DNA of 11,839 bases from an uncultured Clostridia bacterium. GTDB lineage: Bacteria; Bacillota; Clostridia; Christensenellales; Pumilibacteraceae. Every line of letters begins with the position of its first letter. Positions within the stretch are counted from its first letter, which is position 1. The stretch is from NCBI GenBank assembly GCA_947589145.1, contig CANQCB010000041.1:1-11839 (forward strand), read 5' to 3'. Below the pieces are notes generated by a model. That model was not told the DNA's origin and did no database searches. It was given only the letters and a program-made list of their open reading frames with translations. A program made the position numbers and the translations under genes. This document shows positions 1-5,897 of this stretch, piece by piece.

Positions 1-77
1 GCTGCGGGGTCGTTTGCTTCGCAATACAAATTCCGTGCCACCTATCTCGAAAATCTACGCACATCTGCTGCTTTGTT
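1..77. repeat. Left inverted copy of a dispersed non-coding repeat
   Basis: This stretch is the reverse complement of 1685-1761. Base i pairs with base 1762-i, and I count only two mismatches (positions 4 and 19) over 77 bases. A more diverged match with one single-base gap continues inward, 82-101 against 1661-1680. The copy is cut by the window edge, so the true repeat probably extends left of position 1. The two copies enclose the DUF4143 ATPase gene in opposite orientations. No coding capacity is apparent. Confidence 0.85.
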
Positions 78-111
78 CGACACTTCAACTTTGTGTTTTT
101 CAAAAGAAAAG

Positions 112-186
112 AATTTTAAGTTTTTTGGGAAACGGGTTTAAGGGGGGAAACCTTTTTGTACACAAAAAGGTTTCCCCCCTTAAAAA
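112..186. repeat. Hairpin element A (G6/C6 palindrome), possible terminator of the ATPase gene
   Basis: Bases 137-159 and 162-184 are perfect 23-nt inverted arms around a 2-nt centre. Each arm contains a run of six G or C next to an A/T-rich inner part. The upstream flank (GTTTTTTGGGAAA at 120-132) and the general design recur at 10132-10207, so this is one of two family members in the window. It starts 26 bases beyond the stop codon of the minus-strand ATPase and could end its transcription, although no clean U-tract follows on that strand. Confidence 0.75.
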
Positions 187-212
187 CACATTCAAAAAAT
201 TAAAAATATTTT

Positions 213-1400
213 TTAGTTTTGAGTGAGCCAGTGTGCGATATCGGTTACGGTTATACCCTCGTAAGTGAAGTCCTCATGTCGAGTGCGAGCTATGATAAGT
301 CGGGGATAAGCGTCCTTGATTTTGAGTAATGGTTCGGCTTCCCGCGCAAAGGTGGCGTCGTCGGTGATATTATCCGACACCTGAATATACAATTTTTCGT
401 CCCGTTTCATAGCGACGAAATCGATCTCTTTTTGATACAGCACACCCACATAGACCTCGTAGCCGCGGCGTAACAACTCGAGCGCGACAATATTTTCGTA
501 TATACGTCCGTAATTCATATCCTTTCTGCCGAGTACTGCGAACTTAAAAGACGTATCGCACAGGTAATACTTCTCGTTGGAAGAGAGGTACTTTTTGCCC
601 CTGATATCGTAGCGATTCACGCGATAGAACAGGAACGCTTCGCACAGCGCCCTTATATACGCGCCGACGGTCTTGTCCCCCGTTTTTTTGCGCGGCGTCG
701 TCAGAGTGCCGGCTATTCCGCTCGCCGACGTGAGATTGCCTATATTATCCATAAGGAAGGAGGCGATTCGGAGTAGCAGCGACTTGTTTTTAATGCCTTT
801 GCGCTTAATAAGATCCCGCTCGACTATGGTAGTGAAGATATTTTTGATATAGTCCGCGCGCAATTCGGCGTTTTGGTAGACGTAAGAACCGGGCATACCG
901 CCCTTTTCATAATACTTGTCGAACTCGTCCATTGCTTCTCCGCCGTAGTACCGAAGATACTCCGCGAAAGAGAAGGGGTAGATCGCGATTTCGAGACACC
1001 GCCCCGTGAATAGCGTGGCAATCTCGCTGCTTAACAGAAAGGCGTTGGAGCCCGTCAGGTATATATCGTAACGCCCCTCGGCATGCAGGCTGTTTATTGC
1101 CCTCTCGAATCCATCGCAAAGCTGAACCTCGTCAATGCACACGAAGTTCTCCCGTCCGTCACAATACGCCGATTCGATATATGTGTGCAACATGTGGTAG
1201 TCACGCAACTTTTCAAACTCCAAAAGCGAGAAGTTTATGTGGATAACATTGGCGTCGGGGCGGCTCTCATGTACATAATCGATAAACCGCTCCATAAGCC
1301 CCGACTTGCCGCAGCGCCTCACCCCCGTTATTACCTTTATGTCGGGCGTGCCTATCGCGTCAATCAGCTTGTTCAGATAGTCCCTTTCTATCAGTTTCAT
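213..1400 (-). CDS. AAA-type ATPase with C-terminal DUF4143 domain
   Basis: A 395-aa protein of the widespread prokaryotic ATPases that pair an AAA_14-type core with a DUF4143 domain. Walker A is GVRRCGKS at residues 26-33. Walker B is FVCIDE at 86-91, followed by V-Q. A sensor-like LTGSNA lies at 115-120. The family signatures YPFSFAEYL (141-149) and GGMP (167-170) come next. The C-terminal part contains YENIVALELLRRGYEV and EIDFV followed by YIQVS, reminiscent of a degenerate PD-(D/E)xK nuclease fold, with Gln where an active nuclease would have Lys. The ATG start has GAGGTGA just upstream and a good promoter. It is a single-gene unit enclosed by inverted repeats, with a motif array behind its promoter. 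The molecular role of the family is not firmly known; mobile-element, toxin-like and DNA-linked roles have been suggested. Family assignment is secure and function open. Confidence 0.9.
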   Translation of the reverse strand: MKLIERDYLNKLIDAIGTPDIKVITGVRRCGKSGLMERFIDYVHESRPDANVIHINFSLLEFEKLRDYHMLHTYIESAYCDGRENFVCIDEVQLCDGFERAINSLHAEGRYDIYLTGSNAFLLSSEIATLFTGRCLEIAIYPFSFAEYLRYYGGEAMDEFDKYYEKGGMPGSYVYQNAELRADYIKNIFTTIVERDLIKRKGIKNKSLLLRIASFLMDNIGNLTSASGIAGTLTTPRKKTGDKTVGAYIRALCEAFLFYRVNRYDIRGKKYLSSNEKYYLCDTSFKFAVLGRKDMNYGRIYENIVALELLRRGYEVYVGVLYQKEIDFVAMKRDEKLYIQVSDNITDDATFAREAEPLLKIKDAYPRLIIARTRHEDFTYEGITVTDIAHWLTQN

Positions 1401-1416
1401 ATCTCACCTCGCATAT

Positions 1417-1445
1417 ATCATAGCACATTCTCAGCCCCAAGTCAA
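1417..1445 (-). promoter_or_regulatory. Sigma-A promoter of the DUF4143 ATPase gene
   Basis: On the minus strand TTGACT (1440-1445) and TATGAT (1417-1422) are separated by exactly 17 bases. Transcription should begin near 1410, giving a leader of about 10 nt that carries the GAGGTGA ribosome binding site before the ATG at 1400. The inverted-motif array begins 11 bases upstream of the -35 box. Confidence 0.75.
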
Positions 1446-1456
1446 TATATTTTTTC

Positions 1457-1547
1457 ATTTTCTCGTAACATAATAGCAGTTTCATTACGAGAAAATCAAT
1501 TTTTTTCATTTTCTCGTAATAGAGGAGGGGATATATTACGAGAAAAT
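1457..1547. promoter_or_regulatory. Tandem pair of inverted motifs (ATTTTCTCGTAA) upstream of the ATPase promoter
   Basis: The 12-mer ATTTTCTCGTAA occurs at 1457-1468 and 1508-1519. Its exact reverse complement occurs at 1485-1496 and 1536-1547. Each facing pair is separated by 16 bases of unrelated sequence, and the whole unit is repeated with a 51-bp period. Invariant arms around variable spacers of constant length suggest selection for protein or RNA recognition. The array covers about -47 to -137 relative to the predicted ATPase start of transcription. It could be an operator/activator array or a recognition site of the ATPase itself; the sequence does not decide. Confidence 0.7.
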
Positions 1548-1684
1548 CATATTTTTATATGTAATATATCTGCCGTGCTTTTTCATTGTCCTAAACCGAG
1601 GCACGAGTATTAACTTTTCCCCGGATAAGCTGAAATCATCACATTATATCAACTTCCCTAGAAAAACACCAAATTGAAGTAATA

Positions 1685-1822
1685 AACAAAGCAGCAGATG
1701 TGCGTAGATTTTCGAGATAGGTGGCACGGAATTTGTATTGCGGAGCAAACGACCCCGAAGCCTACCTCACGGTGGCGAGGGAAATTCCGTGACAGATATC
1801 CGAAAAGATGCGTGCAGATGCG
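1685..1822. repeat. Right copy of the dispersed repeat, itself an imperfect long hairpin
   Basis: Bases 1685-1761 match 1-77 in reverse complement. The element also folds on itself: CACGGAATTT (1725-1734) pairs with AAATTCCGTG (1782-1791), and TTTTCG (1709-1714) pairs with CGAAAA (1801-1806), with weaker pairing outside. The copy at the left window edge corresponds to the 5' arm and the loop of this structure; its other arm would lie outside the window. A run of nine G follows at 1851-1859. This suggests a structured repeat (REP/MITE-like or a retained RNA element), not a coding sequence. Confidence 0.7.
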
Positions 1823-1909
1823 GATATACCGTAGCGTGCAAAGCGCGAAAGGGGGGGGGAAAAAGTACACTCCTCAATTTTCGCTTCGGCGCAATAGGAA
1901 AAACTCACT

Positions 1910-1939
1910 AAAAAGGCGCACCCACAGGTGCGCCTTTTT
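1910..1939 (-). terminator. Intrinsic terminator of the AlbA_2-domain gene
   Basis: AAAAAGGCGCACC (1910-1922) and GGTGCGCCTTTTT (1927-1939) form a perfect 13-bp stem with a CACA loop. It lies 11 bases beyond the stop codon of the minus-strand gene ending at 1950. Because the arms carry A-runs and T-runs, it can act in both directions. Confidence 0.88.
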
Positions 1940-1949
1940 ATGGTATTTT

Positions 1950-3473
1950 TTATGACTTTAATCGATAACGGCGGTTGCGGTTGCTTCCTTCCGCGACGAC
2001 AATGCCGTCCGCAATCATCTCATAGATAATGGTTTTCAGCCGCGTCGGTTTTATCTCCAAAAGTTCTGCGAGTTCGGAAGTCGTCGCAGAAACGTGGTCT
2101 GTCAAATACCGAATGATTTCCCGTTTTTGGATCGAGGTCTTAACGCGCTCTTTTTTATCGTCGCTTTTTATCGTCGCTTTTTTATCGTCGCTTTTTATCG
2201 TCGCTTTTTTATCGTCGCTGTTTATCGCCACTTTTTTATCGCCATTATTTATCGCCGGTTTTTCGATAGAGAGCGTCAATGTCGAACGCTCGGGTTCAAA
2301 TTGTTCCGTGAGCGTAGGCGTCGGGAGTTTCAATTTATGCCATGCCGCATAGATGCTCGGGATGCCGCTCCCAGCTCGTTCGCCGATGCTAATGAGGTTG
2401 AACATCTTGATGAGGCTCGAATTTCTCGGATCGGAGACCCCGCCGCTCTTCGCCTCTTCGATATCGAGGCGAAAGTTTCCCGGGTTCGAGAAGGAGATAT
2501 TCGTTTTTGTCTTTACAATCACAATGCCTTGCCGCCCGTAATAATCGGCATTGACGAGGCAGTTGGCAAGCGCTTCGCGGAGCGCGGTATGAACGGGAGT
2601 ATCGTCGATACGGGCGCCGTTTTCGATTTGGAAAGGAATTTTGATGTTCAGCGTGAGCTTGTTGTAGACGCGGAAATAGAAATCAAAGACGTTCCCGCTC
2701 CAATCGCCCGAGCTTGAAACGATACGATCCGTCCAGCGGGTAGTTTCATCAAGTTCTTCCCGATAATCGAGGAAGTAGTTCGGAAATTCCTTTACAATCT
2801 CATATTCAAAGCCGAACATGAGAAGCCCTGCCGCCGTGGGGTGGAGTCCGTCGTCGCTTCTGCCGACGGCGCCGAGTTTGTAGAGGAAATTCTCATCGTC
2901 GAGTTCTTCCCAAACGTGCCCCGGGCGGGCGCTTGCCATGCGGTTGCGGTATTTATGAACGCTCTCAAAATCAAAGACGTCCATTGGCATTTTTTCGAGA
3001 AGCTTTGAATCTTGCGACTGCGCCGAAGCGTCGCGGAACATGGTTCGCACTTCTTCTTCGGTACATTTATAATCGCCCTCGCCGTTTCTGCGGTAAGTGC
3101 CGCTCAAAGGATTTTCGCCTATATAGACGGGTTTATCGTTGCGGCGGGCGCGGGGAACGGTGATCACAACAATGCGTTTACCTTCGACCGTCTCCACGGT
3201 GACATCGTGGCTCGTCAGAATATTGACGTTAACTTTTTTCCGATTGTTTACGGTATCCCAGAATTCCTTTACGAGTTTTTCGGGATCGGGAAGATCGACG
3301 ACATGAAGAGACTTGTCGGCGTGTTCTTCAACGCCGAACAAAATAATCCCGCCCATTGTGTTGGCAAAGGCGGAGTATGTCTCCCAAACGCTCTGCGGAA
3401 ACCCGCCGAGCGCCTTCTTCGCTTCGATACGGTTATTTTCCCGATATTTTTCCAAATTGGCAAAGTCGATCAT
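1950..3473 (-). CDS. AlbA_2/Schlafen-like ATP-binding protein with C-terminal winged helix
   Basis: A 507-aa protein of the common 'ATP-binding / putative DNA-binding' family. Residues about 10-125 match the AlbA_2 domain, with E18AKKAL and FANTMGGIILFGVEE at 36-50. Residues about 290-375 match the HATPase_c_4-like domain: REALANCLVNADY at 299-311, SNPGNF at 329-334, and GERAGSGIPSI at 364-374. A Lys/Asp-rich tandem-repeat linker follows at 407-441. Residues 446-507 look like a winged helix (STSELAELL-like pattern, ending in a basic tail). The ATG at 3473 has AGGAG upstream and a near-perfect promoter. It is a single-gene unit. Such proteins are usually taken as transcriptional regulators or defence-associated factors; the target is unknown. 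Confidence 0.88.
   Translation of the reverse strand: MIDFANLEKYRENNRIEAKKALGGFPQSVWETYSAFANTMGGIILFGVEEHADKSLHVVDLPDPEKLVKEFWDTVNNRKKVNVNILTSHDVTVETVEGKRIVVITVPRARRNDKPVYIGENPLSGTYRRNGEGDYKCTEEEVRTMFRDASAQSQDSKLLEKMPMDVFDFESVHKYRNRMASARPGHVWEELDDENFLYKLGAVGRSDDGLHPTAAGLLMFGFEYEIVKEFPNYFLDYREELDETTRWTDRIVSSSGDWSGNVFDFYFRVYNKLTLNIKIPFQIENGARIDDTPVHTALREALANCLVNADYYGRQGIVIVKTKTNISFSNPGNFRLDIEEAKSGGVSDPRNSSLIKMFNLISIGERAGSGIPSIYAAWHKLKLPTPTLTEQFEPERSTLTLSIEKPAINNGDKKVAINSDDKKATIKSDDKKATIKSDDKKERVKTSIQKREIIRYLTDHVSATTSELAELLEIKPTRLKTIIYEMIADGIVVAEGSNRNRRYRLKS
2151..2255 (-). repeat. Tandem repeat encoding the DDKKATIKS linker
   Basis: On the minus strand the word AGCGACGATAAAA(A) recurs every 13 or 14 bases. 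Two words make a 27-nt unit, so reading stays in frame while the same word is read in two frames, giving SDDK then ATIK. Near-perfect units lie at the 3' side of the tract and degenerate ones (INNGDKKVAI) at the 5' side. A-runs of up to six bases make it prone to slippage. It encodes residues 407-441, between the ATP-binding core and the winged helix. Confidence 0.85.
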
Positions 3474-3491
3474 ACGAGCTCCTGTATTGTT

Positions 3492-3520
3492 ATTATATCA
3501 AAACCGACGGCGGTTGTCAA
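3492..3520 (-). promoter_or_regulatory. Consensus sigma-A promoter of the AlbA_2-domain gene
   Basis: On the minus strand TTGACA (3515-3520) and TATAAT (3492-3497) are both perfect consensus hexamers with a 17-base spacer. They lie 19 bases upstream of the ATG at 3473, so the leader is only about 12 nt and just holds the AGGAG site. Confidence 0.85.
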
Positions 3521-3650
3521 TCGGGACGACGATTGGTTTTCTTCAACTTCAAAGTGTATGCCAAAAATTATTGATTGCTATGTGGAGCAACAATATAAAG
3601 TCGGCTGCGGGCGGGAGTATTGCGTGTGAAAAATTTCCGTATAAAATCAC

Positions 3651-3679
3651 TTGAATTTATGTGAAGTTTATGTTATGAT
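3651..3679 (+). promoter_or_regulatory. Sigma-A promoter of the DegV-family gene
   Basis: TTGAAT (3651-3656) and TATGAT (3674-3679) are 17 bases apart. The predicted transcript starts near 3686 and carries AGAGGA before the ATG at 3734. It diverges from the promoter at 3492-3520, with no gene between. Confidence 0.7.
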
Positions 3680-3733
3680 TATGACGAACGGGTGAAGCTC
3701 GTTCGGACTAAAAATACACAGAGGACGAAAACC

Positions 3734-4615
3734 ATGTTTATATTGACAAGTGACAGTGCGGTAGACTTGTTTCGACCCGACGCCGAAAAACTCGACGTTG
3801 AGATAGTTCCGCTCACCTACACGATAGGCGACGTTACCGTCGAGGACTTTGCCGAGGACGAAAGCGAATTCAAGAAATTCTATGACGGGCTTAAAGGCGG
3901 GTCTTTGCCCGTAACGAGTCAAATCAACCCCTTCACGCATTGCGAATTTTGGGAAAAGGTGTACGCGAAGAGGGGAGCGCACGACATTGTGCACCTCACC
4001 CTTTCGAGCGGGTTATCCAAGACCTACGACTCCGCATGTCAGGCGGCCGACGAGTTTATGACCAAACACCTAGACGTGCACGTCTATGTCGTCGATTCGT
4101 TGGGCGCGACGCAGGCGGAGACGCCCATTCTCGAAAAGGCTATCGCTCTCCGCGATTCGGGCGCGAACGCAGCCGACGCGGCGGAAGAACTCCGCAATTA
4201 TGCGCACAGGATCCATGCGTACATAATCGTGGATAACCTCTTCCACCTCAAACGCGGCGGTCGTATCGGCGCCGCAGCCGCGTTTATCGGCACCGCGCTC
4301 GGCATTAAACCGATAATCATTTTCAACGACAAAGGTCAGCTTTGCGTTTACAAAAAACCTCTCGGTTGGAAAAAGGCGCTCAAAATCGTCCTCGACCACA
4401 TAGAGCAGTATTGCGCCGAGTCGGGCAAAGGCAAGATCTGGATCGCGCAGGCGGACGCGAAGGAAAAGGCGGAGGAGGCAAAAGCCGCGATCGAGAAGCG
4501 TTTCGGCTCCACCGTGCAGATCGGCTGGATCGGTCCCGTCATCGGTTCGCACATTAACTCCGGCACGATAGGTATCGTGTTCGACGGAGGCAGCAGAATA
4601 GACCTCGACTTTTAA
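3734..4615 (+). CDS. DegV family protein (fatty-acid-binding)
   Basis: A 293-aa protein of the usual DegV length. DegV proteins bind a fatty acid between two alpha/beta domains; in Firmicutes the FakB members present it to the kinase FakA for phosphorylation and use in phospholipid synthesis. The N-terminus MFILTSDSAVDL carries the family's TDS/SDS turn. PVTSQ (59-63) is the conserved Thr-Ser motif that contacts the carboxylate, followed by LSSGLSKTY (90-98). FHLKRGGRI comes after the mid-domain, and the end has IGPVIGSHINSGTIGIVF. The start at 3734 is chosen because it gives the canonical N-terminus and has AGAGGA about 10 nt upstream; an in-frame ATG at 3692 would add 14 unrelated residues. 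No fakA is visible nearby, so the exact ligand partner is unproven. Confidence 0.93.
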   Translation: MFILTSDSAVDLFRPDAEKLDVEIVPLTYTIGDVTVEDFAEDESEFKKFYDGLKGGSLPVTSQINPFTHCEFWEKVYAKRGAHDIVHLTLSSGLSKTYDSACQAADEFMTKHLDVHVYVVDSLGATQAETPILEKAIALRDSGANAADAAEELRNYAHRIHAYIIVDNLFHLKRGGRIGAAAAFIGTALGIKPIIIFNDKGQLCVYKKPLGWKKALKIVLDHIEQYCAESGKGKIWIAQADAKEKAEEAKAAIEKRFGSTVQIGWIGPVIGSHINSGTIGIVFDGGSRIDLDF

Positions 4616-4632
4616 TTACGAATGTAGCGGGT

Positions 4633-4659
4633 AAAAAGGGAGCGGCGACGCTCCTTTTT
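4633..4659 (+). terminator. Intrinsic terminator after the degV-family gene
   Basis: GGAGCG (4639-4644) pairs with CGCTCC (4649-4654) around a GCGA tetraloop. The stem is extended by an A-run facing TTTTT. It lies 17 bases after the stop codon and supports a monocistronic unit. Confidence 0.85.
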
Positions 4660-4909
4660 CATTGCCCGCGCCGCGCCGTACAGATAATATGCCCGCGCCG
4701 CGATTGAGGTTTAGTCGGCTTGACCGCGTGACGATTGCGGTTGGTCGGCTTGTGTGCGCCGAGATCCGAGATTTGCGCTTTCGTTCGGTAAACGGCGTTT
4801 GTCCGATAAGGTTCTCCGAAACGTCCGCGCCTCGGACCGAAAACTTTACGTGCGGCAACATGAGGTTCTTTTGCTTGCGCTACGAAAGCATGCGACTTTG
4901 GGGCGAGTG

Positions 4910-4938
4910 GCATTTTAAGGCAAGTCGCTTCATATATA
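4910..4938 (+). promoter_or_regulatory. Possible sigma-E-type promoter of spoIIID
   Basis: GCATTTT (4910-4916) and CATATATA (4931-4938) are 14 bases apart. This loosely fits the sigma-E pattern (ATATT-like -35, CATACAnT -10) known to drive spoIIID in Bacillus. Transcription would start at about 4944-4946, on or next to the ATG. The match is imperfect in both boxes. The 283 bases upstream hold only short GC-rich repeats: TGCCCGCGCCGCG occurs at 4663-4675 and 4690-4702. Confidence 0.4.
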
Positions 4939-4943
4939 AAAGC

Positions 4944-5198
4944 ATGAGTGATTTTTACGGCGACAGGGCGATTGCCCTAGGCAGGTATATCGCGGAAAAC
5001 GGCGCGACGGTGCGCGACGCCGCGGTTAAATTCGGAATGGCGAAATCCACCGTTCACAAAGAGGTTACCGAACGGCTGAGATCCGTCAATCCCGCGCTTG
5101 CGGCGGCGGTGCGCGGCGTGCTCGACCGCAACCTCGCCGAGCGGCATATACGGGGCGGGGAAGCGACAAAAAGAAAATTCATGCGCGGCGGACGTTAA
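4944..5198 (+). CDS. spoIIID: Sporulation transcriptional regulator SpoIIID
   Basis: An 84-aa helix-turn-helix protein matching SpoIIID, the mother-cell DNA-binding protein that activates or represses sigma-E-dependent genes and promotes the switch to sigma-K. Hallmarks are RAIALGRYI near the N-terminus, the helix-turn-helix TVRDAAVKFGMAKSTVHKEV (22-41), TERLRSVNPALA, and the C-terminal RHIRGGEATKRKF (68-79), which is nearly identical to the Bacillus motif. Length is slightly under the 93 aa of B. subtilis, with a shorter tail. The ATG at 4944 aligns residue for residue with the Bacillus N-terminus. The frame is open 282 bases further upstream, but that extension has no family counterpart. 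No Shine-Dalgarno precedes the ATG. The gene implies the organism forms spores or descends from spore formers. Confidence 0.94.
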   Translation: MSDFYGDRAIALGRYIAENGATVRDAAVKFGMAKSTVHKEVTERLRSVNPALAAAVRGVLDRNLAERHIRGGEATKRKFMRGGR

Positions 5199-5230
5199 AG
5201 AAATTTTTTGATAAAATTTTTCGAAAACGC

Positions 5231-5259
5231 TTGACATACCGCGCGTGATTTGTTACTAT
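5231..5259 (+). promoter_or_regulatory. Sigma-A promoter of the rpmG-secE-nusG-rplKA operon
   Basis: TTGACA (5231-5236) and TACTAT (5254-5259) have a 17-base spacer. The predicted start of transcription is near 5266, immediately before the hairpin at 5265-5285. No other convincing promoter lies before the one at 7698, so it probably serves five genes. Confidence 0.85.
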
Positions 5260-5264
5260 AACAG

Positions 5265-5285
5265 AGCACCTCGTGGCAGGGTGCT
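5265..5285 (+). promoter_or_regulatory. 5'-terminal hairpin in the rpmG leader
   Basis: AGCACC (5265-5270) pairs with GGTGCT (5280-5285) around a 9-base loop and is followed by ATTTTT. Because the predicted start of transcription is about 5266, the stem would form the very 5' end of the mRNA. It may stabilise the transcript; a role as an early attenuator is possible but less likely this close to the promoter. Confidence 0.45.
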
Positions 5286-5321
5286 ATTTTTAATGTGCCG
5301 ATTTTACAGACGGAGGCTATT

Positions 5322-5483
5322 ATGGCTAACACGAACAGGAACAGAATTACTCTTGCTTGCACGGTTTGCAAACAGAGAAATTACGATTCTTACAAGAACA
5401 AAAAGAACGACCCCGATCGTATCGAACTCAAAAAGTATTGCAAATTCTGCAAAACTCACACCGTTCACAAAGAAACAAAATAA
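5322..5483 (+). CDS. rpmG: 50S ribosomal protein L33
   Basis: A 53-aa basic protein of the large ribosomal subunit. It has the zinc-ribbon form, with Cys pairs C13-x2-C16 and C40-x2-C43, and the typical end TVHKETK. The ATG at 5322 follows GGAGG at good distance; an in-frame ATG at 5295 would add nine residues without family support. It is the first gene of the secE-nusG-rplKA transcript, the standard Firmicutes arrangement. The four-Cys (zinc-dependent) form leaves open whether a second, Cys-less copy exists elsewhere, as in Bacillus. Confidence 0.95.
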   Translation: MANTNRNRITLACTVCKQRNYDSYKNKKNDPDRIELKKYCKFCKTHTVHKETK

Positions 5484-5538
5484 GTAACGTCCGTCGGGGG
5501 CGTTGCCTTCGGCGTGATTCGAGAAGAGGAAAATAAAA

Positions 5539-5895
5539 ATGGCTAATGACAATAAAAAACAAAGCCGACAAAAGCCGACGAAAGTCAACCCCATAGTTGC
5601 CACTTTTGCCGAGCTTAAACAGGTTAGTTGGCCGTCTTTCGGGAAAACCATGAAAGGCCTCGGCGCCGTGCTTGTCGTAACGGGCATATTCCTTATCGTG
5701 CTTTTCGGTATCGATCAATTACTTGCTTTCGTGACCGGGTACAGCTTGGTGCTTGCGAGAGACGATCAGAACCGTCAACTGCTCGACGCGGGTAACATTG
5801 CCGCGCTCATCGTCGGCGGAATACTCATCGTCGGCGCAATAGCGTGCGTAATTGCCTATCAGATCATCAAGAGAAAGAATAATAAAAGGAAATAA
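5539..5895 (+). CDS. secE: Preprotein translocase subunit SecE, with C-terminal extension
   Basis: A 118-aa protein. Residues 1-66 are a normal Gram-positive SecE: a basic N-terminus, the amphipathic helix ATFAELKQVSWPSFGKTMKG (21-40) with the conserved KQVSWP core, and a membrane span at about 41-64. SecE clamps the SecY channel in the plasma membrane. Unusually, about 50 residues follow, with a linker (YSLVLARDDQNRQLLDAG) and a second hydrophobic span at about 87-110 ending in a basic tail, KRKNNKRK. Gram-positive SecE proteins usually stop after one span at around 60-75 aa. The start has AGAGGA upstream, and the stop is 2 nt before nusG. Identity rests on the core motif and gene order. Confidence 0.93.
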   Translation: MANDNKKQSRQKPTKVNPIVATFAELKQVSWPSFGKTMKGLGAVLVVTGIFLIVLFGIDQLLAFVTGYSLVLARDDQNRQLLDAGNIAALIVGGILIVGAIACVIAYQIIKRKNNKRK

Positions 5896-5897
5896 TC

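Noticed and set aside
1457..1547. The repeated 12-mers could be read as a small CRISPR array.
   Set aside because: Repeats are only 12 nt, alternate in orientation and have 16-nt gaps. No cas gene is nearby. An operator-like array fits better.
1083..1613. A plus-strand 176-aa frame opposite the start of the ATPase gene.
   Set aside because: It reads through the ATPase complement, the promoter and the motif array. No domain or ribosome binding site is visible.
2094..2717. A plus-strand 207-aa frame across the AlbA_2 gene.
   Set aside because: It is the complement of a confidently coding frame, and its repeats (FFIVAFYRR) merely mirror the tandem repeat. It has no ribosome binding site.
4662..4943. 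An open upstream extension of the SpoIIID frame, 94 residues.
   Set aside because: SpoIIID starts precisely at 4944 by alignment with the family. The extension is composed of Arg-rich non-domain sequence and would overlap the degV terminator region.
5261..5321. A T-box or other riboswitch in the rpmG leader.
   Set aside because: The leader is about 55 nt, too short, and lacks the T-box sequence; only a single small stem is present.
5484..5538. A tRNA-Trp gene, often found between rpmG and secE.
   Set aside because: The gap is only 55 nt and has no cloverleaf or TTCGANNC-type T-loop.
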